DNA of 64,000 nucleotides from Marinomonas balearica (lineage in GTDB: Bacteria; Pseudomonadota; Gammaproteobacteria; Pseudomonadales; Marinomonadaceae). Positions within the stretch are counted from its first letter, which is position 1, and each line of letters opens with the position of its first letter. A model generated the notes under the pieces. It saw only the letters and a list, made by a program, of their open reading frames with translations. It was not told the DNA's origin and made no database searches. The stretch lies in contig NZ_SNXC01000017.1 of assembly GCF_004362145.1 (NCBI RefSeq), forward strand, positions 46,720 to 110,719, in the 5' to 3' direction. A program made the translations under genes and the position numbers. Below, one piece after another: positions 52,511 to 60,794 of this stretch.

Positions 52511-52877
52511 ATTTATTTCTACTTACCATATAAAAAATGGCACTCTATACTATACCTAAGAGAAATTGGCGCAAGTTTTTTGTGAGCGCTCAAGCATACC
52601 CGTCTCGCGTTGTTACACTTTACGGTAATAACACTTCAACATTGTCCAACCTTTCCGCTCTGGGCAGTAATTCAAATACCCCCTTCATGTAATTGTACGG
52701 TTCTACATTGTTCGTTTTGGCGCTTCGATCAGACTATACAGATTCACACTGTAGGTTGTTCCCTGCAACTCGATTCAAGGGGGAAGCGCCCGTAGTTTCC
52801 TAGGCGCTCAAAATGAGAACAAAAACCGAGCGGCTTTTCCGTCCATTTCGCTTAACGTTTTCACTCAAGGGAAAGTC
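52511..52877. other. Gene-free stretch
   Basis: No supported gene. It contains TGGCACTCTAT close to the short gene start and an AGCGCC/GGCGCT-type block near 52785-52808. A short frame here has no ribosome site or family features. Confidence 0.35.
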
Positions 52878-53146
52878 GTGTTTATACCTAAAAGTTTTGT
52901 GGTGACTTACAAAAATGAAGCATTTTCTTTTGTTAAAGAAAGTGCTTTCGGTCAGCTGGTTTCAAGGGCAGAGGATTAATCGAAGATAATAGGGCATTTG
53001 GTGTTGAAGTTACAAACGATGAAATTCAATGTAAGTATAAATTCTGCCAAAATCGGTCATCCCATAATCGTTTGAAAGTTACTGAGCAGCTAAAACGTGC
53101 TGGCTCTGAGACCTTTGCCGAGGTTATGGAGCACAATGAGTTATAA
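52878..53146 (+). pseudogene. FMN-binding (PaiB-like) regulator pseudogene with internal deletion
   Basis: From GTG 52878 (AAGGGAAAG upstream) 33 codons read VFIPKSFVVTYKNEAFSFVK and FGQLVSRAED, matching the PaiB-family N-terminus, then stop at 52977. In another frame 52985-53146 encodes AFGVEVTNDEIQCKYKFCQN and RSSHNRLKVTEQLKRAG, matching the PaiB C-terminus. About 100 middle residues are missing. An attC-like site overlaps the stop. Confidence 0.72.
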
Positions 53147-53222
53147 CAAGCACATTAAAATCGCCGAAAAAGACAAGGACTGGCCTCGCTCCTGCAACGC
53201 TTGCCGTATATCTGGCGTTATA
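53141..53222 (+). repeat. attC-like site after the paiB pseudogene
   Basis: Left TTATAACAAG and right GGCGTTATAT delimit about 82 bases. The right half (CTCGCTCCTGC to the end) is similar to the attC at 46151-46238, but the left and right arms pair poorly, so it may be chimeric or decayed. It is the last attC I can find and marks the apparent right end of the array. Confidence 0.6.
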
Positions 53223-53223
53223 T

Positions 53224-53886
53224 TTATAAATGCCCCACCTTCACATAAATCAGAGCTCCATCCTCTTTCGTAAAAGGTGCATGTTGGCTCATGTGAGGGC
53301 TACGAATCCAAGTGCCTTTGGGGTATCGACCATGCTCATCATAAAACGTGCCTTCCAAAACAAGAATTTCCTCCCCGCCCCAATGGTTGTGCCGTTGGAA
53401 TTGTGTATGAGGTGCCCAATTCACTAAGGCTACATGCTCCCCTTTAAACTCATGGAGCGGCATCACCGTTAACCCATCTACAAGCCCTAGATTCCAGAGG
53501 CTGTTTTGTGTGTCTATTATTTTTTGCTCTCTATCGTCTTGATTAAATTGATGGAGCTTTACAAATATCGTCGCACCTTCTTTGCCTATTTTGGGTGTGT
53601 GAGAAGTACCAATTGGATTGCGCGCATAACTCCCCTTTGAATAGTTTTGATGCTCGTCTGCAAAAGTGCCCTCTAGTACTAAGAATTCCTCCCCCCCACT
53701 ATGAGTGTGTGGCGAGAACTCACTGTGAGGCGCATAACGAACGATAGAGGTCGCTCTTGCGACCTCATCGCCAACGCGATCAAGCATCATCCGCTCAACG
53801 CCGGGCATCGGAGATTCAACCCACTGATAGTCGGAGGGTTGAATCACTACACGCTGCTCGAAATTAGTATTGATTAAAGTTGTCAT
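53224..53886 (-). CDS. Bicupin protein (ChrR-type cupin)
   Basis: A 220-residue protein of two tandem cupin domains. Each has the metal-binding pattern: HTHSGGEEFLVLEGTFADEH in the first (about 59-78) and HNHWGGEEILVLEGTFYDEH in the second (about 165-184), with later histidines in GTSHTPKI and MSQHAPFT. This ChrR/anticupin type is linked to oxidative stress signalling and to small dioxygenases; here no sigma factor is adjacent, so an enzyme role is also possible. Reverse orientation to the array; its stop abuts the attC-like site. Confidence 0.85.
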   Translation of the reverse strand: MTTLINTNFEQRVVIQPSDYQWVESPMPGVERMMLDRVGDEVARATSIVRYAPHSEFSPHTHSGGEEFLVLEGTFADEHQNYSKGSYARNPIGTSHTPKIGKEGATIFVKLHQFNQDDREQKIIDTQNSLWNLGLVDGLTVMPLHEFKGEHVALVNWAPHTQFQRHNHWGGEEILVLEGTFYDEHGRYPKGTWIRSPHMSQHAPFTKEDGALIYVKVGHL

Positions 53887-53917
53887 ATCGTTCTTCCAAT
53901 AAAAATTATTCCTCTAA

Positions 53918-54006
53918 GGAAGGAGTGAACAAGTCCACTGGCTTCAGGGCGTGGATAACTCTTCTTTATTCGCGGCAAGTTTCGCTCACGCCCTTTGGGT
54001 CTTTCA
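53918..54006 (-). repeat. Dispersed repeat, copy 2
   Basis: Inverted relative to 19190-19262: GTGAACAAGTCCACTGGCTT plus CAG and CACGCCCTTTGGGTCTTTCAG are shared nearly exactly, the spacing between them differing. It lies in the 239 bases between the bicupin and SDR genes, where I see nothing else. Confidence 0.55.
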
Positions 54007-54125
54007 GAGAAACAGCCTATTTTCGTTAAGAGTGATTGAAAGGTATTAACATTCCCGCACACTCTCGCCTTAATAGTTTGCTTCTCTGATAAGACTGAAG
54101 TTCATAAGATTTATTCGTACCTTCC

Positions 54126-54899
54126 CTAGTTTCTACCTGCAATAACACCGCCGTCCACGTCCCAAATCGCACCGGTTACCCAGCTTGAATTATCTTGGAG
54201 AAGAAAGACGATCGTATTAGCGATGTCGTCAGGTCTGCCGATACGACCAATGGGATGAAAATCATCAAAACCAGCGAGGGTCTCGTCCATTTCTGCCGGA
54301 TCGATAAAGGTTTCATATATCGGGGTTTTAACTACTGCAGGTGATACTGCATTTACCCTAATGTGGTGATCCGCTAATTCCATTGCCATATGTTGCGTTA
54401 AAGCGTGTAGACCCGCTTTGGCCATGGAGTATGCGGAAGACGGAGTCGCTTTGATTGCTTGCTTAGCCCACATAGAGCCAATATGAACAATCGAACCTGC
54501 TCCATTGTTACTCATATTTTGGGATACGGCTTGGCTAATAAAAAAAGTAGCCCGATTGAGAGCAGCATGAGCATCATAATCCTCCAAACCGTGTTCTAAA
54601 TATGGCTTAGGGTTAAAATAACCGGCTGCATTAACAAGGTATTGGATATGTCTTTTATCCGAATTCACTAATTGAATTACTCTGTCGACATCTTGTTGCT
54701 CGTAAAGATTTGCTTGTAATGTCTCAACCTTAATACCATCAGTCGCAATTGCAGTTAGCTCAGATTTAGCCGATTCCAGTTTTGTAGTGTTGTTGCCTAA
54801 GATAATAACACTGGTGCCTTGAGTAACGAGCTGTTTTGCTGTTGCCAGCCCCATACCACTAGAGCCACCAATGATGAAAGCTATGTTTGAAGTTGTCAT
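54126..54899 (-). CDS. Short-chain dehydrogenase/reductase
   Basis: A classical SDR of 257 residues with the Rossmann motif [13 protein letters not shown], the NAAGYF segment (NNAG variant), and the catalytic Ser and YSMAKAG tetrad (Tyr, Lys). The C-terminal [26 protein letters not shown] is typical. ATG 54899 has GGAGAAAAC upstream; the longer frame adds six residues. It oxidises or reduces an alcohol/carbonyl with NAD(P). It is divergent from an HxlR regulator, so redox- or aldehyde-responsive control is likely. Substrate unknown. Confidence 0.9.
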   Translation of the reverse strand: MTTSNIAFIIGGSSGMGLATAKQLVTQGTSVIILGNNTTKLESAKSELTAIATDGIKVETLQANLYEQQDVDRVIQLVNSDKRHIQYLVNAAGYFNPKPYLEHGLEDYDAHAALNRATFFISQAVSQNMSNNGAGSIVHIGSMWAKQAIKATPSSAYSMAKAGLHALTQHMAMELADHHIRVNAVSPAVVKTPIYETFIDPAEMDETLAGFDDFHPIGRIGRPDDIANTIVFLLQDNSSWVTGAIWDVDGGVIAGRN

Positions 54900-54960
54900 A
54901 AGTTTTCTCCGATACATGTTAAGATTCGTAGGTAATCTATCGAATCACCGTAGCGTTAAA

Positions 54961-54991
54961 AAGTAAGTACATATTGGTAAGGTACGTACTT
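54961..54991. promoter_or_regulatory. Inverted repeat in the SDR-hxlR intergenic region
   Basis: AAGTAAGTAC (54961-54970) and GTACGTACTT (54982-54991) form an inverted repeat with one mismatch, just upstream of the HxlR-type gene and in the SDR promoter. HxlR/YodB/YybR-type regulators bind such palindromes. Confidence 0.65.
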
Positions 54992-55005
54992 TTGGGTATA
55001 TCTTT

Positions 55006-55362
55006 ATGAAAAACAAAGAAAAAAAATACTTGAGAAAAACTGCGCCTAGCGAAAGTGCAAAGATGGTAGAGACCATTTATGGTTGTAAATGGTCTCTTAC
55101 GGTTTATCAGCTATTGGCAGACGGTATCAATCGGCCGGGTGAAATGGTGCGCAGTATCGACGGTTTAACCACTAAAGTTCTGAACCAGTGTCTGCGTAAA
55201 AATACCGAATTTGGGATCTTGGAACGGATTTCTTACAATGAGGTGCCTCCAAGGGTGGAGTATAAGGTCAGTGACTTTGGTGCCAAATTTATGAAAATTC
55301 TTGAAGAGCTTGAGAAGCTACAAAGTGAAATTGACAATCAAGATAACAAACATGTCAATTAG
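55006..55362 (+). CDS. HxlR family transcriptional regulator
   Basis: A 118-residue winged-helix protein of the HxlR (DUF24) family: ETIYGCKWSLTVYQLLADGI, RPGEMVRSIDGLTTKVLNQC, then EVPPRVEYKVSDFGAKFMKI. Cys in GCKWSL near the N-terminus matches the redox- or quinone/aldehyde-sensing Cys of many members. It is divergent from the SDR gene and likely represses it and itself from the inverted repeat. Confidence 0.9.
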   Translation: MKNKEKKYLRKTAPSESAKMVETIYGCKWSLTVYQLLADGINRPGEMVRSIDGLTTKVLNQCLRKNTEFGILERISYNEVPPRVEYKVSDFGAKFMKILEELEKLQSEIDNQDNKHVN

Positions 55363-55372
55363 GACGTTTGAA

Positions 55373-55400
55373 AGCCCGCGTCCACTTCGCGGGTGTTGTT
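55373..55400 (+). terminator. Terminator after hxlR-type gene
   Basis: CCCGCG (55375-55380) pairs with CGCGGG (55388-55393) and is followed by GTTGTTGT, a weak T-rich tail. Confidence 0.5.
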
Positions 55401-55458
55401 GTCGAAAATCTTGAACTCATATACAAAGTAAATCTCATTATAAAAGGAGTTAAGTTAC

Positions 55459-55959
55459 ATGAATTTAGTTGTGCGTCAGGTAGCTTTAGATGATGCTGAA
55501 GACATTACAAATGTCCTCAACCCAATCATTGTTGAAGGCTTATACACTGTATTAGACACTACTTTTACGGCTGAAGAAGAAAAAGAGTTTATTGCTCATT
55601 TTCCAGAGCGCGGTGTGTTTACCGTTGCTTTGTCCGAAAGTGACTCAAATGTCATTGGTTTTCAAAATATCGAGCCATTTGCACAATACACAAAAGCTTT
55701 TGATCATGTAGGCATCATTGGTACGTTTGTCAGTGAAAATGCTCGTGGTAAAGGTGTTTCAAAAGAGCTTTTCAACTCAACATTCGAAGTCGCAAAGCAA
55801 AAGGGCTATGAAAAACTATTTGCGTATGTTCGCAGCGATAATGAGCGAGCTTTGGCAGCCTATCTTAGACAAGGTTTTGAAGTCGTGGGTACTGCGAAGA
55901 AGCACGCAAAAGTTCGTGGGGAGTACTTAGACGAAATCCTAATTGAGAAGTTTTTGTAG
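55459..55959 (+). CDS. GNAT N-acetyltransferase
   Basis: A 166-residue GNAT family acetyltransferase with the acetyl-CoA-binding region GTFVSENARGKGVSKELFNS and following KGYEKLFAYVRSDNERALAAYLRQGFEVVG. The last element matches the usual motif B. AAAGGAG precedes the ATG. It acetylates an amine (antibiotic, amino acid or protein); the target cannot be read. It is alone between the HxlR gene and a transposase remnant. Confidence 0.88.
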   Translation: MNLVVRQVALDDAEDITNVLNPIIVEGLYTVLDTTFTAEEEKEFIAHFPERGVFTVALSESDSNVIGFQNIEPFAQYTKAFDHVGIIGTFVSENARGKGVSKELFNSTFEVAKQKGYEKLFAYVRSDNERALAAYLRQGFEVVGTAKKHAKVRGEYLDEILIEKFL

Positions 55960-55984
55960 GCGTAGAACTCATCTTGTTTGCGAA

Positions 55985-56352
55985 GATAAAAGGGGATAAA
56001 TCGATTTATCACTCTCGCCCCTTTAACAGAGAGTTGTTTTTTCACAAAAACTGGATAACGAGTGCAACGCGGTTCGAATTAAACTCAAACAGTGTTGTAG
56101 GAGCGGAAATGAGTTAAAAAGAATATTCACTCTCTAGTGGTCAAACAGAAGCGGTACAAGGCTATTCGTGCACGGATCTAAGATCATACAATGTGCGCAG
56201 TAAAGAGGCTGTGTATCGTGTGAAAACAGAGAATAGTTTCCAGTTCGCTGTGAGCTTCCAAGATTGACATACTAATTTCCGGTTTTAAATCTATGGATTC
56301 GATCTTGGGGCTGGGCGGTACTACTCTAGTTCATGTAGTCGGAGCATTGCTT
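55985..56352 (+). pseudogene. Decayed 3' part of an HUH element
   Basis: Collinear with 48848-49247 of the intact element: the end of the transposase gene (GATAAAAG..., later GGATCTAAGATCATA) and the non-coding right end (GTTTTAAATCTATGGATTCGAT, CATGTAGTCGGAGCATTGCT) are present with many changes and frameshifts. Confidence 0.82.
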
Positions 56353-56367
56353 AGGCTATCTCCTAAT

Positions 56368-58959
56368 TTACCTATGATCAATTTGTGCATTGATTATAGG
56401 ATCCTTGATTTTGTCATCTGCAGCTAGCAATACGGCCTTAGATAAAATCATTGAAAGTGTTTTATCGCCTTCAAACGGCAAGAATACACCTTTGTCCATT
56501 GTGTGTTTTTTCGAATCAGTAACAATACATAAATACTGGTTATTCGGTTCCATCAAAATATTTCCAGAACCTAAGTGAATTTTATAGATTCGACGCTTAC
56601 CTTCTACCACCAAAAACTTATCGATAAATTTACATTGCGGCCCAATTTTTAATTTAGGTACAAGGTACTTAAAAATTTCTTTTCTTGTTTGCGCGCTAGC
56701 AGATAAATCACCAAAACTGAATTCATGCCAGTAGTTGCTATATCGGCCATCCGGTCCACCATCAGACCACTCTGGGTCATTACCCACAGAACAGATACCA
56801 ACAAACAAATCGACATCTCTAAATATCTCACTAAATACCAAAGCTGGTACTTGTTCTAATGGTATGGGTTGATCGCGATTGATATTTGCGTCATTTAAAC
56901 CATTCATATCTGGTCTAACTTCATAAAAACGTACTTGATCTGAGCTGACATATAAAAAGATGCCTGACTCCGACGTATCATTTCCATATTCACCAATGGT
57001 ATTCACCCAAAACTGGGCATATAAATTATATTGATCCAACCGGATACTACAGATGTCATCATAGCCGCCATCCCATGCTCCCTGAAGAGTGTAATGCCAG
57101 CCCCGTGTTGATGCTAAAGCGTTAAATTGATGCTGCTTAAGAACATGTGAGGCAAACCGGTTACTATACGTATTTGTTGTTCTCTCTGCATCTGTGAGTA
57201 AATACACTTCTCTGTGTGCTTGCTTGAAGGGTTGTGTTAATTCCAGTGTATACAGTCGCTCCCGCCAAGCACGAATTTCTTCAACAGAGGAGGAGATGGG
57301 ATGCCAAAGCGATACCTTGCTCTCTTTTACTATTTCGGAGACATCATCACCTGAAACATTTTTAAATAAATCGTCTTCGAATATCGCAAGGCATTTGTTA
57401 TCGCCATACTCAAACATCCAAATTAATTTTCTAGCAAACACCCCCACGAGTGGATGATTAATGTAGCGATCTTTCCACGTATCAAAATCCCAGCTGTTAG
57501 CGATTAGAAACAGACTCTCCAAACGCTCTTTTTGTATGGAAAGCATGGATTTGATATCTTTAATATTTCCCTTTAATTCTTTTAGCTCAGCTCCAAAATT
57601 CTCTTTCACTAAAGAAGGGACAGTTTTTTGAATTTTTCCATCTTCTTTTCGCCAAGTTAGATCAACACTATTAAACCCACTAACAGTCAGCAATGCAGTG
57701 AAATCGCCTAAAACCTCTTCACCAAGGCCTACATCATCTAAACCAAAGCTAGGCACTCCCATTTCAGCTAACTCATCTACTGAGAATCCCTCGCGCTCAG
57801 CCGCCGCTGCTAGAGACTTTTCAAGAAGGCTAATAGCGTGACGATATTTTACTTTAATTTTGAGTACAGCAAGCTGATAAAGGCCCGACCTTCCAGGCAT
57901 TACAGATAACGCGTAAATAACTGCGTTACCAATGCGCGTGGATTTTGCTCCTACCCCCGGTATTTTTTTAAATGAAATAATACCGACTTTTGTAAGAGCG
58001 CTCGCAATCTCACTGCTCTCTTCAATCGAACAACACCAAACCAAACCTTTTATCAGGTCTGCATTGCTATCATTAAATACTAAATTAAGGTCCGTCTTAA
58101 ATTCGTTTCGCCTCGTCAGCGTAATCGTCCGAGGCTTATCCAACAGGCTAAACCATGTGGTTGTGTATTTGACAAAGTTCTCCCTCCCAATTTTATCAAG
58201 CGAAGTCTGCGCTTCTTTAATCCATTTTTTTGACGGTTTAGATGGCTTGGTATTTTGGCAAGTCTTAAATAAATCACTCCACGCGAGCTGAATACTTTCG
58301 TCAAATGATTGAATATCCTTAACAGCTTGGTCACCCCACGCTTCTCCCATACTTATGGGAATAACAGCGTTACCATCTGAACTCAGTATTCTTAACACAC
58401 GGTCTGCCAGGCGCCTTTCATCAGCTCTGCCTTCGCTCGTTTTATGAATGTTCTCGGCGATTTTTTCAAGTAATTTTTTTGCTTCCATATCTTCATTGCT
58501 ATCAGAATAAAAAATTTCTGTAGCTTTTACGATTGGTGCTATTGGAAATTGATAGGTACTAAGAGTTTTAGCTTCAGCCAAGACTTTCAACATCAATAGA
58601 ATGTGATCACGAGTGTAAGGTAAACTACGTTTTAGCATCCCCCTAATAATGGCTTCTTCCCCTGCAAACTCATATCTATCAATTCCCCAGTTATCAGCTT
58701 GTTTATGCCTTCTATTTCCTAAGCGTACTAGCGCAACCATTAATATATCCAGGGATTCTTCTGGAGTAAGAGCCATAACTTCCTTACCACTCTCTAGATA
58801 TGATAGAGAAATATCATAGAGGCGTTTTTTAGATTTCAATTCACAAATTACTTTGTCAATTAACTGTGATAAATCAATGTCTGTTTTAGAAACACGTTGA
58901 ATGGATGGCTCTGTAGAAGTTTTTGAAACGAACTTCAAAATATTACTAAAAAGATTCAC
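56368..58959 (-). CDS. DUF4132 family protein (MolR/YehI-like)
   Basis: An 863-residue cytoplasmic protein. Its C-terminal part matches the DUF4132 family: GWHYTLQGAWDGGYDDICS, KIHLGSGNILMEPNNQYLC, then LSMILSKAVLLAADDKIKDP and IINAQI at the end. The rest is helical and unrecognised. E. coli YehI/MolR is a distant member, as I recall; no activity is firmly known. It lies 23 bases after the small ubiquitin-like gene and is evidently co-expressed. The pair is flanked by pseudogenes, which suggests a mobile accessory module. Confidence 0.85.
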   Translation of the reverse strand: MNLFSNILKFVSKTSTEPSIQRVSKTDIDLSQLIDKVICELKSKKRLYDISLSYLESGKEVMALTPEESLDILMVALVRLGNRRHKQADNWGIDRYEFAGEEAIIRGMLKRSLPYTRDHILLMLKVLAEAKTLSTYQFPIAPIVKATEIFYSDSNEDMEAKKLLEKIAENIHKTSEGRADERRLADRVLRILSSDGNAVIPISMGEAWGDQAVKDIQSFDESIQLAWSDLFKTCQNTKPSKPSKKWIKEAQTSLDKIGRENFVKYTTTWFSLLDKPRTITLTRRNEFKTDLNLVFNDSNADLIKGLVWCCSIEESSEIASALTKVGIISFKKIPGVGAKSTRIGNAVIYALSVMPGRSGLYQLAVLKIKVKYRHAISLLEKSLAAAAEREGFSVDELAEMGVPSFGLDDVGLGEEVLGDFTALLTVSGFNSVDLTWRKEDGKIQKTVPSLVKENFGAELKELKGNIKDIKSMLSIQKERLESLFLIANSWDFDTWKDRYINHPLVGVFARKLIWMFEYGDNKCLAIFEDDLFKNVSGDDVSEIVKESKVSLWHPISSSVEEIRAWRERLYTLELTQPFKQAHREVYLLTDAERTTNTYSNRFASHVLKQHQFNALASTRGWHYTLQGAWDGGYDDICSIRLDQYNLYAQFWVNTIGEYGNDTSESGIFLYVSSDQVRFYEVRPDMNGLNDANINRDQPIPLEQVPALVFSEIFRDVDLFVGICSVGNDPEWSDGGPDGRYSNYWHEFSFGDLSASAQTRKEIFKYLVPKLKIGPQCKFIDKFLVVEGKRRIYKIHLGSGNILMEPNNQYLCIVTDSKKHTMDKGVFLPFEGDKTLSMILSKAVLLAADDKIKDPIINAQIDHR

Positions 58960-58982
58960 TAAAAATACGTCCTTGTTTGGGA

Positions 58983-59378
58983 TTACCCACCGACAAGTGG
59001 AATTAGTTTTAGAAATACAACTCTCGATTTGGGGGTGATAACGATTTCGTCATCAAGCTCAATGAGTTGCTTATCGTTTACCAAGAGAAAAAAACCATTT
59101 GTTTGAAATGCTTGAAGGGCTACTTTTTTTTGTTCTTCGAGGTTGATAGTTTTCACTTTCTTGAGGCGGAAACCATTCAATTCTTCCTCTGCATCTTTTG
59201 GTCGAACCAGGCCAAAAAATTCTTCTTGCTTTTGTTCCCGATATTTTTCAACTTCTGCAGCGACTCGGGTCTCTATCAAAGTTCGGACTGAAACGATTTC
59301 GGCGGGGAATTGGATAATGGTGGAATTGATGACGTCACCAGAAGTGGTTTCATCTTGGATATTAAGTGCGAATCCCAT
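58983..59378 (-). CDS. Ubiquitin-like protein ending in Gly-Gly
   Basis: A 131-residue protein ending exactly in LKLIPLVGG and stop. The start has the pattern of a beta-grasp (ubiquitin-like) fold: a first strand pair (TIIQFPAEIVSVRTLIETRV) leading into a long helix, an insertion (FFGLVRPKDAEEELNGFR), then NGFFLLVND, DDEIVITPKSRVVFLKLIP and the terminal diglycine. MoaD, ThiS and ubiquitin all end in GG, exposed for adenylation. The homology is inferred by pattern, not search. It is the first gene of a pair with DUF4132. Confidence 0.72.
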   Translation of the reverse strand: MGFALNIQDETTSGDVINSTIIQFPAEIVSVRTLIETRVAAEVEKYREQKQEEFFGLVRPKDAEEELNGFRLKKVKTINLEEQKKVALQAFQTNGFFLLVNDKQLIELDDEIVITPKSRVVFLKLIPLVGG

Positions 59379-59594
59379 AAGGTTTATTCCTTTAGATTTT
59401 CTTAAAACAGCTCAGTAAAACAAGATATCGATTACAATGAGTATCACTAAAAAAGCGTCTAATCAGTCCGCCCTAGCATAACTCGATCAAAAATTTCTGC
59501 AACGAAAAAGTCGGCATAAAATGCTCATGCTATGCTGCATGGGTGTTTATACTGATCACGCCCCCCACAAAATCTTCCAACATGATTAGGCAAG

Positions 59595-60042
59595 ACAGAC
59601 ATTGCAACGAACCTCGACTATTTTGCGTTGTTGAAGGATCACGATGTCATTGTGTTTACCAATGGGGTTTACAGCGTCAGAAATGAAACAAGCATTTTTC
59701 CAAAAAGTCGATATCGTTTCATTGAACTTGAGGCTAAATGACGTGACTCGTGGGTGTGTTAAGTGCTCGGATTTAGAAGCGATGAAGTCGGACTCTCTAC
59801 TTGTGAATATCAGTCGTGCAGAATTGATAGAAGAGGGTGCCTTGTATGCCGCATTGGCGTCTAACCCAACCAAGCGTGCCGTTATCGATCTGTATGACAC
59901 CGAACCTGCAAATCTAGCAAATGAGCCATTACTTGGTTTGCCAAATGTCTTATGTTCTCCTCATATTGGTTATGTTGAGCGCAACAGTTACGAGTTGTAT
60001 TTCAGTGTGGCGTTCGAAAATATCCTGAAAAACTCTCCTTAA
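59595..60042 (+). pseudogene. D-2-hydroxyacid dehydrogenase gene with internal deletion
   Basis: Codons from 59601 read IATNLDYFALLKDHDVIVFTN, like the N-terminal catalytic domain of a D-2-hydroxyacid dehydrogenase. In another frame from about 59680 the C-terminal part follows (KVDIVSLNLRLNDVTRGCVK, LLVNISRAELIEEGALYAAL, VIDLYDTEPAN, CSPHIGYVERNSYEL). The NAD domain middle, more than 100 residues, is missing. The frame from 59644 alone would be a 132-residue remnant. Confidence 0.8.
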
Positions 60043-60127
60043 AAAACGCGAATAAAAGTTACCACCGAGCCTCCAAATATTCGTGTATGGGTTTGGTCTC
60101 TGAAAAAATATGAAAATATATCTTGCT

Positions 60128-60149
60128 ATTAAGTAGCGCGCTATGTAAT
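60128..60149. promoter_or_regulatory. OhrR-type operator upstream of ohrR
   Basis: TAGCGCGCTA core with matching flanks (ATTAAG before, TGTAAT after) forms an inverted repeat about 40 bases upstream of ohrR. A near-identical site lies upstream of ohr. Confidence 0.75.
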
Positions 60150-60187
60150 ATCTGCTTTATCGAAATGACTCATCGTGGTTAAGTAAA

Positions 60188-60661
60188 GTGACAGACCAAA
60201 TGGACAAGTTAGTAGACATGCCAATAAAAGAAGGGCTCCTCGACTTGGATAATCAGTTGTGCTTTGCTTTGTATTCTGCCTCGTTAGCAATGAATAAGCT
60301 TTATCGGAAAATCTTAAAGCCGCTTGGTATCACATATTCGCAGTATTTAGTATTGCTTATATTGTGGAAGCAAGATGAGTTATCAGTAACCGATATCGGA
60401 GAAAAGCTATTTTTGGATTCGGCAACGTTAACACCTTTGCTTAAGCGAATGGAAAGCGCAAATTTGATTGAACGCCGTCGAAGCGAACATGACGAGCGAC
60501 ACGTTATTATTTCTTTAAGCCTTGAAGGCAAAGCGCTTAAAGAGAAGGCTAACGAAATTCCTTACGATGTTCTTTGTCATACGAATTGCGATAAAGAGAC
60601 CTTGTTAGAGATGAAAGAAAATTTGGAATCATTGCGCAGTAATATATTGTCTCGATTGTAG
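60188..60661 (+). CDS. ohrR: MarR family organic peroxide sensor
   Basis: A 157-residue MarR regulator. Residues near 20-30 read NQLCFALYSAS, with the peroxide-sensing Cys of OhrR at the usual place, and the winged helix follows (TYSQYLVLLILWKQDELSVTDIGEKLFLDSATLTPLLKRMESA). The start is GTG 60188. Oxidation of that Cys by organic hydroperoxides releases OhrR from DNA. The matching operators here and before ohr support auto- and co-regulation. Confidence 0.88.
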   Translation: MTDQMDKLVDMPIKEGLLDLDNQLCFALYSASLAMNKLYRKILKPLGITYSQYLVLLILWKQDELSVTDIGEKLFLDSATLTPLLKRMESANLIERRRSEHDERHVIISLSLEGKALKEKANEIPYDVLCHTNCDKETLLEMKENLESLRSNILSRL

Positions 60662-60685
60662 AGTGCAAAATGGCGGTGAGTAAAT

Positions 60686-60708
60686 AAAAGGGAATTCGTC
60701 CCTTTTTT
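60686..60708 (+). terminator. Terminator after ohrR
   Basis: AAAGGGA and TCCCTTT arms with an ATTCG loop and a T tract. It separates ohrR from ohr, which then has its own operator and promoter. Confidence 0.8.
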
Positions 60709-60715
60709 AACGGCA

Positions 60716-60737
60716 AATAAGTAGTGCGCTATTTAAT
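60716..60737. promoter_or_regulatory. OhrR-type operator upstream of ohr
   Basis: AATAAGTAGTGCGCTATTT resembles the site at 60128-60149 over nearly its whole length and lies about 60 bases before ohr. Both are likely bound by OhrR. Confidence 0.75.
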
Positions 60738-60794
60738 AGTTATCTAATTATTGTTCGATTGTTTATATTTTTGTTCAAATATTAGGAGAAGAAA

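Noticed and set aside
45525..52560. Similarity between AAAAATGGCACACTAT (about 45527) and AAAAATGGCACTCTAT (about 52536)
   Set aside because: Only about 15 bases are shared and no further boundary or repeat context was found.
52610..52795. 61-residue plus-strand frame
   Set aside because: No ribosome site and low-complexity Cys/His-rich translation; looks like non-coding DNA.
59588..59603. HUH element left end (GCAAGACAGACATTG)
   Set aside because: It resembles the terminal sequence only in GCAAGACA and is not followed by any element sequence.
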